DNA of 64,000 nucleotides, taken from positions 5,819,609 to 5,883,608 of the forward strand of contig JAGGNK010008337.1 of NCBI GenBank assembly GCA_017590115.1, read 5' to 3'. Below the pieces are notes generated by a model. The model made no database searches. It saw nothing but the letters and a program-made list of their open reading frames with translations, and was not told the DNA's origin. The DNA comes from Montifringilla adamsi (taxonomy: Eukaryota; Chordata; Aves; Passeriformes; Passeridae). Position 1 is the first letter of the stretch, and each line of letters begins with the position of its first letter. Position numbers and translations under genes: made by a program. This document shows positions 9,941 through 23,300 of this stretch, piece by piece.

Positions 9941-12925
9941 GAAAACAGAAGGAGATTTTAATAATTTATGTATGTGTGTATGTATATACATTTTAAGAAA
10001 ATGTTGATAACTGTTGTCACAGAACATACAAAATTTTTCAAACAAGCAGCGTAAAATATCTGCCTGGGTTTGCTTGTAATTAAGGAGCCCAGTTCTGTTA
10101 ATTGCACAGATAAGTGGTAGGCCCTGATTTGACAGTGCACTGGTGAATTCCAGTGTGTGAGACGTTCCCAAGAAGCCACAAAGATGTTCCCTTGGCTACA
10201 GAAGGATATACAGAAATGCTTTTCAGGAGAGAGGCCATCAGGAGTCAGGTGCAGGGACTGGCAGAAGCAAAGCTCTAATGGAGTAGTAAAGTTGCTTTGG
10301 GTAATGTTCTTAAAGAAAGGAATTTAATTTCATGAATAATAAGAATGGGGAACAGGATGCTTGCACCTGAAGGAAGGGAACTCTGCATGTTTCTCAGCAG
10401 AGACACAGGCCCAGGGTGATGGTGTGGATTTTCTTTAATTAATTTTTTTTAACTTGCTAAGTGTCTTAATCTTGTAGGATAAAACTACCTTGCTTAGCCA
10501 ACTGCTGGTGGGTTCTGTGGGAAAGGTAAGAATTAAGTTTGTTTCAGGATATTTACTTGAACAACAGAAATTTGTATTCTCTTATTCAATCAGTTGTTGC
10601 CTTGTTATGAGGCTGAGAGAGGCTGTGAGCAGTGTTCAAGAAACAGGCTTTAAGGGGAGATGTCTCAGTTTATTGGTCCCATTTGAAAAACCACATCCCT
10701 TCATCGCCTCCAAAAAAGAGCTGTGATCTCCTCCTGCTCCCACTCATCACTTGCAATATTGCAGCTTTGTGCAGCTTGTAATCACAGTGCCAGAGCAATA
10801 ATATTTCTTCCAGACCTGCAAGAGACCTGCAGCTCCCCAGAAACACAAAGGAACTGCTGGCAGAGTTTTTCTACCTTCTCACCAACGTGCAAAGATGTGG
10901 CTCTCTGGAGCCTGGGGGATCTCAGCCTATCTGTGGAAATAAAGGGACTTCTGAGGGTAATTTTTTTAACCTTGCAGGCTGGGAGAAGTGGTATCCACAG
11001 CTAGTTACCCTGTGGGGGTGGTGGAGAAAGCCAAGGAATAGAGACAGGAGGATGTGTCACTAAATTAATGTACCTGCTCTGCTGTGGGACAGCTACATCA
11101 GCATCACTGCTGTCACCTGGCACGACCACGGGCATTAAGTGAGAATGAGTCTGTCACACTTCATTTACCCGGCTTTGATGATGGATTTGGTGAAATTGTT
11201 GTCTGGGATGATCGACTTTTCTCCTGTATAAATGTCACACGAGCACTTGATGGGTCTGATGGCATCAGTGTGCTGGTGCAAAGGCAGCTGTAATGTACTG
11301 GGGGAAGCAGAGCTGAGCAGGAATCCCAGCTGTGGAAAGGAAGGCTGTTGGAAGTCTGCAAGCTGCTACAGCAGCTTGGCCCAATGGTTGGGTGTTCCCC
11401 ATGGGAGTAAACTCCAATAACCAAAGGTCTGGTTCAATATATGCACAGGGGAACCCTGAGCCCTAGTAGTGCATCATGTTGGGGCTTCACATTAATATTC
11501 TAACTCTAATGCATTGATCTTTCTGCTTCCAGGAAGAAAGCACAGGCTTTAAAATAGATATCCAGAGGAGATGTAAATAATGTGAGCTGTTGGTGTTCAG
11601 GACAGAACCTGACAGATAGTCCTGCAAGATCACAAGGTGTGTAAAGAGGGATGGAGAAGCTGCAGGCCATCTTTTTTTTCCTTTTTTGGAGATTTTTCCA
11701 TGGGTGGATTGTTGTAAGAAGTCCCAGTCTTGCTATAATGATAGGGCTTCCTAATCTGAAGTAAAAATTGAGCTAGTCTGCAGCCCTTGGAAACAGAGTG
11801 ATTCATTGGGGCTGAGCTGAATGACTGGATTTTGATGTATTTGGATTCCTGGCTTCCCCGGAAATCAATGTCAAATGTACCCTCTGGCATCTGAAATGCT
11901 TTTAAAATCTGGCCCTAAATGTATTTATGCTGCAAGAAGTGTTGGAGTTGCTATCAAAATGTGGAATTTATGATAAAATCTGACCTTTGGCAAAGTCTTA
12001 ATGTTGCTCACCCAGAAACTAACAGTGAATGCAACACTGGTTATACTGCAGAGAGAAGTGGGAAAAAATACATCTTAAGAGAATTTATTTTTTCTTCCTG
12101 AATTAATTAGCGAAGATCCCAATCTCCATAGAAAGTTTTTCTGGACCATGTTACCAGTAGAATTACATGGGCTCAAATAATCAGTGATCTCTGTTTGAAG
12201 AAGCAGCATTTGGTTGGTGTCCCCTCATGGTGGGGCACAGTTACGCCTGTCTGTGCACTCATCTTCCTGGTTTCTCACATCTGATCATCACCCACAGTAC
12301 CATGAGACCCAAGACAAGGTTTGTTCAGTGGCCCACACTGGCACAGGCAGGGACTGGCTTAGCAATGCCCTGGGTGTTGTCCTGTTAAACCTTCCAGCAG
12401 CTCCCTGCTTTGGGTGTCCCTTCTTACCCTTCTTGCCCCCCACTGGAGCCATGCTGGCCTCTGGAGGAGAGTCCCCTGTGAGAGCTGTTCATGTCTCCAG
12501 CCTTTCTCCATCAATCAGTGGGATGTGCTTTGCCACCTGATTTTTGGAGCAGAGCCAGCTAAAGCAAGGCTATTAAAACTAATTAGATAAATATATATGT
12601 ATTTCATAATCAGGCAGTTAATTATGGCTTAGGGAGCAGGTGGCAGTCCCTGGCACTTACTCATCTCTCCGTAGCTGGTTTAAAGTGAAGTGTATATCTA
12701 TTGCAGCTAATTATGACTCAATATAAAATATGTAAGTAGTTGTGAGCTTAGCCCTTGTCTCACTGCATGTTGTTTGTCTGAAGAGCTCGGGTTGTTTTGG
12801 GAGGCCTTTAGGAAGGGCCCCTGTGGTAACACTTCTCCCCTCTCCATGATTTGGATGACTGTGCCTCTGATTTGTTACTTGAGATCTTTCACAGGGGAGC
12901 TCAGGCTCTCTTTTTTCAGCTCCTC
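9941..12925. other. Unique non-coding DNA
   Basis: The stretch has no recognised transposon. Open frames at 10490-10726, 10723-11004, 11084-11293 and 12214-12540 are not family-like. It includes one exon-like spot at 10478-10525, listed separately. Confidence 0.4.
10478..10525 (+). other. Exon-like 48-bp segment (weak candidate)
   Basis: A T-rich tract with 'gctaag' and 'cttaatcttgtag' precedes position 10478, and 'aaag|gtaagaatt' follows 10525, giving a good donor (GTAAG). One frame is open through all 16 codons, beginning DKTTLL and ending VGSVGK. The peptide loosely recalls a P-loop but lacks the GxxxxGK(S/T) order, so no function is claimed. Spurious splice pairs around short open segments are expected in DNA of this length. 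Confidence 0.12.
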
Positions 12926-12945
12926 TTTTTTTTTTTTTTTTTTTT
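12926..12945. repeat. Homopolymer T20
   Basis: Twenty consecutive T residues. Read on the minus strand this is a poly-A tract, but no recognisable retrocopied gene lies upstream of it on that strand. Confidence 0.9.
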
Positions 12946-13658
12946 GAAAGGTTATAAAATGTTAAACTCAGTGTTTTTAAATCCAGATAGGTCATACTGA
13001 AATAATGAGAGTCCTACATCTGCTGGAAAAAATATGGAGACAGGGATTCATCAAAACATCAAAGAAACATTTGGTTTCCTACCAATGTCATCTGTAAAAT
13101 TATTTTGCTAACACCTGTGAAACGTTATATCATCTTTTCACACACTCCCCCAAACTGGAGTTTCTGTTGGAAAAAAAAATATTTGCAGTAATATAGATTG
13201 GGAAAAGCTTTGAAACAAATATGGAAAATGAGGAGGCTGAGTTTTGGCTTCCAACAAGAGTGCACCCTCCATATGCTTCTTTGGGTCTTTTTCTCAGCAG
13301 GAGAAAGACATCCTGAGCCTGGAGCATTTGTGCTCTCTTCACTGATCAGACTAGGAGACTTTCAGGTCTAATTTAATATGAGAGCGTGCTGATTTCACAA
13401 AGGGAGACAGGAATTAAATGTCAGAGGAATATCAGCCTATGTGCCTGATGAGCTATTGGTGGGGTTTTTGTTAGCAATTCCAAGGCATTTTATTCCTGCA
13501 TGAATTACGCTTTCAGAAGGGCAGAAGGAAACACAGCATTACGTACTGAGGAATATTGTGGTTTTTAACTTAGGTCGCAAAACTTGAAAAGACTAAATCC
13601 ATAGGTGCTTACCCAGCCAAAACTTTGGCCACATCATAAAGCTGCTTTTAAAGGAAGA
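12946..13658. other. Unique non-coding DNA
   Basis: AT-rich unique sequence. No gene, repeat or transposon is recognised. Confidence 0.45.
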
Positions 13659-13717
13659 ATCAGAAACACAGAATCAAGAAGACCGGAAAAGACCTTGGAG
13701 ATCATCAAGTCCAACCT
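13659..13717 (-). mobile_element. CR1 LINE 3' terminus, very short fragment
   Basis: The string 'gaaaagaccttggagatcat' followed by 'caagtccaacct', preceded by 'acacagaatcaagaagacc', is the reverse complement of the extreme 3' end of avian CR1 elements, including the eroded terminal 'agaatca' repeats. Only about 60 bp remain, so subfamily and age cannot be set. Confidence 0.75.
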
Positions 13718-16700
13718 AAGAAGCTAAGTAGGAGGCCATTGTTGTCTTCAGCTGGTATTTCTTCAGCTAAAATGATGTGAGATAAATTTTTTTGTGGTTT
13801 TTTAAACTGAGTTCAAGGTATATGAGAATAAGTCCACCTATGGATGTTGCAGGGTGAGATCCCTTAAGCCTTGTAGATGCTGGTACTAAAGAGCTAAAAG
13901 GATCCATCACATAAATGGTCCATGAAGTCCAAACTGTTGTCCTGCTGAAATTGTTCTATCTATATATTCCAAGGTCAATGTATTTCTGCCTCCTGTTGCC
14001 CACTGTAGTTATGAAATGCTTTATTTATCTGAAAAACATCAGATACTTTATAACAGCTTACATAAAATTCTGTGAAAGGCAGGAAATGGCTCTTTCTTTT
14101 CTATTTTTATATTGTGACTGAATAAGCAGAATTTTTGGGAATATGTAGTCCTTGTACATACAGTTGATTAGGTCCATGTGGATGTATTCATATTCTGATG
14201 ACAGCCTGTCATGTAGATCAGAACAAAAATGGTGTTTTGTCCCATATGTGGTAAATACTGAGATCTAAAGGGAAACATGATTGAGAACAGCAACTTGTGT
14301 TTGGTTTAGGACTTTATCCCCCAAAGAGCAGCAGTATTATATTTTAAATAAAGAACAAAACAAAACATTTTCAAATCCAAGCTTCGAAAATAAGCATTTC
14401 TTTTGGGTACTCTTGATAGAAAAATAAAAATCATAAAAAATAATTTAAAAATCATGGTGTTTTCCCCATAGCTTGATATTTCCTGGTGAACCCCTTAGAT
14501 CTGATGGCAAAATTATATTACAGAAAATTTTCATTGTGTCCAGTAAGATGGTAAAAATAGGAGGATCCTGGAGTCTTGCAAGAGCTCCTTGTCCTTTAGG
14601 AGCATCTCATGCTGAGCAAAATAAGAAAGTGATTCCTGAAGAAGTTCGCTATGTATTGTGTCAAATTATAAAAACACATGAGTAAAAGAAGTCAGAATTG
14701 CTACTGGGCAAAGACTGCAAAACTAAAAGCTTCTTCCTTTGGCATTGCAGTTGCCAGAATTTTAGGAAGACAGATCTTCACAGCCCCCATGCTCCAGAGA
14801 CCCCTGTGTATGAGCATCCTTTGTTAACTCCAGCTTCTCCCCACTCCTGCTGCTTTTGGAGCTCTACCAGGAGGGTGCTGCTCTCTAATTTTGCACAGCT
14901 TTGTCCTTTGTAACCTTCTTGGAAGCATAGAGAAAATCAATTGAATTATACTTGTTTTGGGGGGATTGGAGAATAATGGAAGCAGCTCTTATGGATGTGG
15001 CACAGACTGCATCCATTCATGCCCAAGGCACGATGAATGGAGGTGAGAATTGATTTTGACTGCGCTACCTTGGGAGCCAGGACTTCAGCAGGAACCTTAC
15101 AAAATAAGACAAATGGCATTCTGTATTGTGTAGAATTATATCCTTTGTTCTTTAAACAGCTTTTATGCTGAATAGCACCCAGGCAAGTCACGTGATTAGA
15201 GAACTCCTTGGAAATCATGGTAGTTTCTGATGCTCTGGAAGAGCTTCAGGGAAGCTGTTGTCTGATGCACACAGTTAAATTTGCCTGCTGGGGAGGTTTA
15301 GCAATGATTCCAATGAGGTTAGCCTTCTTAATTTGTTAACTGTGTGGCATAATGTTTCTGTCTTTGTGAGTTATCTTTATTTCTAATTGGTTTTCTTCTT
15401 ATTAAATCATAATTTAATTTTCATTTGACTGTACCAGAACACTTTTGCCATCACATACAAAAAATAAAACTGATACAAGCATCACTATGTAACCACATGG
15501 TTGTGCTGAAGGCTAGGAGGCAATTCATCTGTACAATGATGCTCTGAATTCTTCTGAAATGATCAGTCCTTTCCTAACTTTGTGATTGACTATTGAGTGT
15601 ATATGGTAAATATTAGCCTAATTTGACTGAAGTTTTTGGCTGGTTTCCATCAATAATTTTATAGTCTGTAACCTATCTCTTTTTTCTCATAGTTTTATAA
15701 ACATCATATAGGAACATAAATATATATTGAGTTGACTTTTATATTGAGTGCATACCCCATTTACAAGCGTTCATTATCCTCATTTTACTGAAGTGATGGA
15801 AAAATACCTGGGTTAAAATATCCAGGATTCTCCAAACTATATCAAAGCAGAAAGTGGGGAGAAAACCCAATCCAGAAAAATGTTAATGAGTTCCTAGCAT
15901 AGTATGGAGCTTATTGGGAAGTACATGTAATTTTTTATTAACTTGTTTCATTAAAGAATGACAAAGAAAAACTTATTTTAAAAGTAAAGATTTATTCATT
16001 CCTCAATTTGTTCATCCATAAATTGTTGAGGTGCAACTTTTAGGTCCTTGAAATGACACTTAGAGCGTAACAGTAAGTGCTGAAGTCTTTTATAACCGCA
16101 GGTGATCAGAGCTTAGTGAAAGAGTTCACCCACGATGTGGGCATTCTTTATGTATTTAAAAAATATTTCAAGGCAATGGAAGGAAAGACGAGATAAGGCC
16201 CCAAAGTCCTGGGAGCACTTTCAGGTCCTAGAAACACATGCAAATTTTAGACAAACACAGCCTTTTTCCCCTCCAGCTAAAACTTAATCCTGCTAATCTA
16301 GCACTGGACCTTATAATTTGTTCATTAACTAGAAGTTAATTGCTATCACAGTACAAATACTAATAAAATTATTCTACTGTAACAATCATGTTATAAACTC
16401 CAGGAGAAGAAAGCACTTGGAAATGGAGACCAGTGTATGACCTCCTACTAATCAAAATTGCTGTTGAATTTGGTGTGTCTGTGGCATTGTTAATAATAAA
16501 CACAAGGGATGGATCCTGCTCTGACAGGTAATTACGCTTGACCACACTGAATTGATTTGCTTTGTGTTCACTTGAGCTGAACAGACATACAAGTAAGTTT
16601 ATGGCACTCATCCTTGAATAAATGACCTTTTCAGAGATACAGAATTAATTTTCTGAAATGCTTCTGATATTGAAGGAAACTACCCTGTTCACATTAGCTT

Positions 16701-17837
16701 AGGAAATGGAGGATTTCTTCCCTCGATTAGAAGGCTCAAGGAATACATAAATAATATTTAATATATACTATATACTGAATCTTTGAAAATTTGAATGAAT
16801 CTTGGAGAAAGCCTGTCCTCATAATTGTGATTTGTGAGATACTTTTATTTGTTCTTATCTTTGATATTGAATTGCTCAGTACTTGAATGCTTCCCTCAAG
16901 GCTCCTTGATTTGTATCAGCTCACAAAAATTTAAAAACACAGACTTGTTGCTATGATGTGTCTAAACATCCCTTTTATCACCCTCAGCCTCTGGCTGGGA
17001 AGGCAGCGCTCCCTTTAGTGGCAATCTGTGGAGTTCATTTTCCACCCAAGTGCAGGCAGAGTTTGCTCTTGGTTTAGAGATGGCCCTTGCAAGAGTCAAT
17101 CATTTGCCAATCATTTCAGGTAGCTTAAATGTATTCACGCAGATAATTTTTATGCTTTGTGTTTAGTGAATGCTTTTAAAACATATCCTGTAAGGTTCCA
17201 GGGTGTTAGCTGCTCTACAGGATGTCTGTCTATCCTCTGTGCACGTGGTAGATGCTTTGTGCTGCAACATTCCACTAATAACAAAATCAATATTTAAAGT
17301 CCCATCCTGTTATGGTCTTCAAATTAACTCTGTTTAGATGTAAATTTTTTTTTTTTAATCTTCTCTGGAGCTAAGAGCAAAGGAAGAAACCTTAGCAATT
17401 CTGTAAATGGATTTATATCTTGAAGGATGTGACTTACAGGACAACTTTTCTTGCCTCTTAGGTTTAATGCTGAAGATATGTATACACAGTCTTTGGGATG
17501 GAAGTGACAGAGGCAGCAAGGACAGACTGTCACAAAGCCTGGTCCCATCTTCTCAGTGTGTAAGCAGACAGGGAAGGAGACTGTCCTTTGGACTCTGTAA
17601 CAAGGCAGTTTTCTGCTGCAATATGATTTGCTTTCTGCACAGAAGAAATCAATAGACACTGAGGAAGGAGAGTGGAAAATATTTGGGTACCTTTGGTAGG
17701 CAACAATTCATTCAGCTTGTTTCATCATGGCAATCAAAAGAAAGAGTGTAAATGTTTTTAACTTTGTTTTTGGTGACAGAGCTCTCGGATAGGGGATTAT
17801 AATGGCATTGCAAAGAGTGTAGCATTAATTTATTGCC
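13718..17837. other. Unique AT-rich non-coding DNA
   Basis: No gene or transposon is recognised across this stretch. It is AT-rich, notably 15300-16900, with scattered homeodomain-type TAAT words. Open frames are short (under about 111 codons) and not family-like. Confidence 0.45.
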
Positions 17838-18031
17838 TTCCTGTTTTCTTTCTTCTCTCTCCTCACACCACAGTTATGGTCCATAATGGTGGACAAACTC
17901 TATGGGCTGATGGAGTAATACTCTGGCACAGCAAGGACTGCTATGACTTTTCCTCCATTATAAAAAAAGAATTGAGGGGGGAAAAAAAAAAATTATGCTG
18001 GAAAGCGTTACATTTCTCTAGGGAAAGATAG
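17838..18031 (+). other. Strong splice-acceptor-like tract with a 51-codon ORF
   Basis: A nearly uninterrupted pyrimidine tract (17838-17867) ends in 'cacaccacag' at 17873, a good 3' splice site. The ATG at 17876 opens 51 codons to a TAG at 18029-18031; the peptide begins MVHNGGQTLWADG and becomes Lys-rich across a poly-A run. I see no convincing donor, so it would have to be a terminal exon. No family is recognised. Weak candidate. Confidence 0.15.
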
Positions 18032-18759
18032 ACCAGGATGTGGGACACAAAGCTTGGAAAAGTGTGAGCAACAGGCACATCTGCTTTGCAACATAGCTGT
18101 TTTGGGAGAGTGTCACTATTCTGACAAAATCCATCCTGTCCTGACCTGACTTGAGCTATGTGGTACAGCTCCTCTCTCCTCTCTGACTCCAGAGGAGATG
18201 TTAAAAGCTTCACTAGCAAAGGGCAGTGCTGTCAGGTGCCCATCCATCACTTGCTTGTTCCTGTTCCCCAACCAGAACAAGTTTTCTCCAGACGTTGGCA
18301 GAAGTGTCAGTAATTTAAATCGGTTTTGCTGGTGAACCGTGCTCCTGTCAAAGCCTTGCTGCTCACATCCTCTGCTTAGCCCACAGTGTGTCCCTTGGGA
18401 AGCCTGGGGTGCCCTTGGAGGTTACTCTGGTGTATGTCTCCTGACATGGAGTGGGCAAAGGAATGTGACCCTACCCCGAACATGGTTTGAATTATGAGCT
18501 GGTTTCCTTCTCTGCCACTGTTTGTTTGCAATGGGGAGATGACAATTGCTTTTTTTCTCCTTTCTGCAAATGCTTTTGGAATTTTTGAGCGTGGTTTTGA
18601 AAATCCTGATGGTGTAGTTCATGAAAATATAACTCGTGTTTGTAATTGCAAACACAATGCATTATTAAGAACAATGTAATATATTGATTATTCCATATGT
18701 CTCCAAGCTTATGTCTTCCTCCAGTTTGTTCTTGATGTGATATAATTAATAACCTATTG
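18032..18759. other. Unique non-coding DNA
   Basis: No gene, repeat or transposon is recognised. Short overlapping frames near 18422-18679 on both strands are not family-like. Confidence 0.45.
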
Positions 18760-18801
18760 TCATATATTGCAGCAACTGTGTCATATATTGCAGCAACTAT
18801 G
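18760..18801 (+). repeat. 21-bp tandem duplication, two copies
   Basis: The unit 'tcatatattgcagcaact' plus three bases occurs at 18760-18780 and 18781-18801; the copies differ at one base near the end (gtg/atg). Confidence 0.9.
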
Positions 18802-20090
18802 CATTTTAAGGTTATCTGAAATTTTCTCAGGGAAGCAATTCAAATAATGTTGCAAAGAAATCACCTCTCAGCCTCAAAAAAATTTAAATTTATGTTGAAT
18901 TCAAAGTAACCTTTGATATGTGATTTAACCCTTCTGGGGTGGGAGGCCTGAAAAATGTTTCAGACAAAAAACCTGAGTGAGGCCTGGATTACTCAAAAGT
19001 CCTGCTGTAGTTGTTCACCCTCACAATCCAAACAAGGTCCTAAGACAATTGTTTTTATCAGCATTAAGCTTCCAAATAGTGTGAACTACATAATCATTGG
19101 GAGGAGAGTAATTTAGTAGCAATTTCTAGGAAGCCAGTAGTCCCTGTCTCAATGCCCATTTGACTTAGCACACTAGGGAGCCTGAAAATGTAGACAGTAA
19201 AATTCTCTTTTCATAATGGATGAATTAATTTAGCCAGCCTAGTTAATTCAAGTGCAAATTATGTGTTGAAAGTGTCCATTATTTATTGCTTCATCTAAGA
19301 CTGTTTCTCTGTTTCTCTCTTTAATTTCTGAAGTGCAGCAGAGAAGTGCTGAGCCACTAAATGCTCTCTCAGACACCATCCAATTTTAGTACGCTTTCAA
19401 ATGACATTTGATTTTTATTCTATGGTTTAAACCTAATTTTGGGATTGTTTATTTGTTTTGACTCGTTCATGTTTTCCAGCTGTGGCGCATTTCTACTGCC
19501 AAACGTTTCATTTTAAGCAAGCAGTTGGATACCAGCAGGAGGAATACCTCATCCCAGCTGGACGACCACTGCCAGTTGCATCCTGTATTATCCTTAAGGT
19601 GATGTTGGAAACCAACACGTGGTCCTGTTCTGTGTATTTGCACATGTATCCATGTACACGTGTCCACACACATGTACTGACATATGCAGGAGTCCTCCTA
19701 AACATTTTCCTCTGGACAATGGTGTTCCTCCTCCCGCTCCCCCCAGCTAACACAAGAAACAAAGGAAACTTTTTGTGGCTGTATTTTGAGGAAGGACAAC
19801 CATCACTTGATATTTCTTAGCTTTGAAGAAGGATGATATCCTTTCCTGCGGGTCCAGCAACTCATCAGAGGCCCAGCAGTCTTTCAGTGCCAGTGCCACA
19901 GTGACCTCAGGCACTGTCCATCCCAGACCATCCAGGGTAATAAACATTTTATATGAGAAAAACATAAGAAAATGAATGTAGGGACAGAACAAAAGAAAAT
20001 AACAGGATATATGGAGGTTGTCTTATTGTGGTATTTCTAGGACTTTGTTTATTAGCATTCAATATCTCTCTCTCAGAATATTACACCATA
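18802..20090. other. Unique non-coding DNA
   Basis: No gene or transposon is recognised. The 120-codon frame at 19458-19820 overlaps minus-strand frames and has no known motif. A TAAT-rich block lies at 19200-19310. Confidence 0.45.
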
Positions 20091-20352
20091 ATTACAGGAT
20101 CATTTAGGTTGGAAAATACCTCTAAGATCACTGTGTGCAACCATAAACCCAGCACTCCCAAACTTAATACAAAACCAACATGTCAGCGCCACATCTACAT
20201 GTCTGTTAAATACCTCCAAGATGGTGACAGCCTCTTCCTTGGGTGGCCTGTTCCACTGCTTGACAATCCTTTCAATGAAGAAATTTTTCCTAACAGCCAA
20301 TCTAAATGTCCTTTGGAACAGCTTGAGGCCATTCTTATTGCCTGGGAGAAAA
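20091..20352 (-). mobile_element. CR1 LINE, 3' fragment
   Basis: The plus strand shows the reverse complement of a CR1 3' end. In order: 'catttaggttggaaaatacc', 'taagatca', 'gcaaccataaacccagcact', 'cacatctacatgtctgttaa', 'tggcctgttccactgcttga', 'aatgaagaaatttttcctaa', and 'gcttgaggccattcttattg'. Similarity fades near 20350. About 260 bp remain; no coding part is left. The open frames crossing this region (20028-20528 plus, 20100-20423 minus) are by-products of this element. Confidence 0.9.
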
Positions 20353-23300
20353 TAATAACTGAGTGGAGGGCAGCTCTTTTTTTTCCAGGGTCCCACCAGA
20401 GCAGAGGTTCCCATTTTTGTCATAGAAATGTGACATTGTTGGAACCATCAGTCTCAGGGGGAATCCATTGCAGACATCTAACAAAAAATGCTGGAGGACT
20501 ACCACCAAATATAGATTCCACCAAGTAGAAAATCAGCTAAAATCTTGTAGAAACTAGATGATGATTAAAGAGTTTTGTATTTAACAGCAGGAAAAGTCCC
20601 TTTCCTTTCCCTTCCTTGTAGAAGAGGGAAAATGATGTTATTTTCACCTGGTCAGACAGGTGAAGCTGAAGGGTCAGAAACCCTTGCAAGGACTGCCAAA
20701 TGGTTTCTTTTCATATGACACACACATTTTGCTAGACGTGGCTCTCCACCTACCATTTTCCTTCGACATTCTCCAAAACCCCTGCTTAAAATGGATGAGG
20801 GAAGCACCATGATAATTTCCCTCACAAAGGTGCTGAATGATTCTTCATTTAAGATCCTGAATAAAAATCCCAATTTGACTTGTTTTCCTGTCTGGATTTG
20901 CGAAATGCCTAAAGACTGAACTGGAGCTACGTTATATGCTCTGTGAGCTCTACAAAGAGATCTGAAAAAGAGCACCTGAAATGCATTTATTTTCCTTTGA
21001 GTGGGGACAGCCTTTCCTTTCAAACAGCATCTTTCTACCCTCTGTACATCATCCAGATTAGACAACAAGGGTCAAGCTGTGGATGCTGCATTGCTCCATG
21101 TCCTCTCTAATCCTTGTCCTGGATCTATTCCACTAGCAAGCATTAGAAAAACTTTAAGCCTTGAGCATATATCTGAGAGAGCAGGATTTGAAAGGAAGGA
21201 GGAGTAAGAACTTCACTTTGTGCTCTTCAGCTATTCTGAAATTTCCAAATGTCTTGGATGTTGTAAGCTCTTGGAATTTAATAGGAAAAACACCCTTGAT
21301 AGTAACAGAATTATTTTTATATTACCTAGTGCTCATTTTCTAATAATTTCTTAAATTGGTTCATAGTAGTATTCATACAATGCACATAAAGAAAGGTGAT
21401 CCCAAATGTTCATAGTATTTTTCTGTATTCCAAACTTTCTTGTTTATAAAAATACAAAGAAAATATTTTTGTTTTTTTAGAAAGGTTTTAATCCAGGTTT
21501 AAGTTCTCTTATTTAGGCTTTGTTCTGTAATAGCAGCCTTGCATAGGCACTACAGGTCCATACAAATTTGATAACTATATCAATTTAGCACATTGTTTGC
21601 AGCCATACATCATCTATTGCTTGCAGACTTACCTCAGCTGATGGGGCACAAGGCAGGGAGAAGCTTTCAGAAAGGAAAGTGCTGTGGATCAGCCATCCTA
21701 AGTCTTGTCTGTGCATGGGGATACTTAGCAGGAGGTATCCCTGAATCCTTCCTTATGCACAGATGTCTTGGTTCCGGATAAGGCAAAGAAGCAAATGCTC
21801 AGTTTCAATTTGAGCCAAGTTCAGAGGAACCCTGCCTACAAAATAGATATCCTAATTTAGGTAATACAGCTGCTGCAAATTAAATGTATACGCTACCTCA
21901 AACTGAATTAATTTTCAAGTGTAGACAAGCTTTAAGCACTTGGAGGCTGACTTTTAATTAGTGAAGCTCTGACAGCACCACCACAGAGCTGGTTTATCTT
22001 AATGACAGAAGATAAACTTCATTAAGTTTTCCAAGCAACATAAGAAAATGCAAATAAGGCAGAACCCCTTAAAGGGCTTGTGACTCCTTCTGTCATTTTA
22101 TTGCTGTTGTGATTTTCAGTCATAATCCCATCAGCTTCCCCTCATTATTGTCTGTGTCAGCTGTGTTCCCAGCTTGGCACTGTACCCAGATATTTGGTAT
22201 GGCAGTGCCTCTCTGTGAGAATGGCTGGTTTGGGGAGTGATGTACAGCCACAGCCCCAAGCAGTTCTGTATGGTTTTGCTCCGTGTCCATGAGAGATGGC
22301 ACAGGCAGAGTCTGGCTTTCCTGCTTTCTGAGACACAGCCCACGCTGTGCAACCACACCCCAAGAAGCAGAGGAGCTGCAGCTGGTGTGGCCCCATCCTT
22401 CAGAAAACATGTATTTCCCAAAGATATGTTACCTTGGAGGGTTTGTGTTACATTAACACACCACTCTCGCTCTTCTAGGAATATGAGCAAAATTATGTTG
22501 TTTTTGCTTGCAAATGGCAATGTGCTCTCAGAGGCTTCTGTTTTCTGTGTTTATCAGTAGCCAGGAGCTGTTTTATTCCACAGCCCAAAAACTGGAGTAG
22601 CTGCAGTGACTCAGGGAAGGGTGCAGCTCACAGCTGCAGCAAAAGCAGGCATCACCCCAGCCTGGAGATTAAATGCTGCAGGCAACTTCCTGCAGCTCAG
22701 AGAGAGCTTTTCTTTTCAATTCCATATCTGGATCTGGATGGTGACTTAATTCTCTTCTCCTTATAGAAAGCAGGGTTTGGGTGAAAGAAAACAAGAGAAG
22801 AAAAGAAAAAAAACCACCCCAAGATCCCATCAAGAAATACAGTGACAAATATGTTTTGATTTAGTGGGGAGCAGCAGATTCTTACTGACATTTCCCCACC
22901 TTCCCTGTACTCTCAGGACTGCTGTAAAAGCCAACATCAAACTTCTGGACTTGGTCCAGGTCCAAGTAAAACTGGAGCCAAAAGAAAAATCTATTTTGGG
23001 GAGTGAGAAGGAGGAATAGGGAGAGAATATAGTCAGTTTGTTATTAGAAAAAGAAAAGGGGGAGGAGAGTAGAAGGGAATAATGGGTTTGTTTAACAATG
23101 ATTTTATTACGAATGTGATGTACAGCGACAGTATGTTAAATTTCCTAGTCAACAGGGATCTATACAAAACAATTTGTGGCAAAAGGAAACAGATGCAGTT
23201 CTGTCTGCAGCTTCACACATCTGCTCTGCAAGCTACTGCTCTGCCTATAATTCTCTAGGAGGGATGCAATAAAAATGATATAAAATTTTATTGTGTTAGT

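Noticed and set aside
10478..10525. P-loop (Walker A) ATPase exon
   Set aside because: The residues do not follow the GxxxxGK(S/T) order; the likeness is superficial.
12711..12995. Processed pseudogene on the minus strand with a poly-A tail at the T20 run
   Set aside because: No recognisable coding sequence lies upstream of the tract on that strand and no flanking target duplication was seen.
20028..20528. 166-codon frame as a gene
   Set aside because: It crosses a minus-strand CR1 fragment and its flanks; the frame is incidental.
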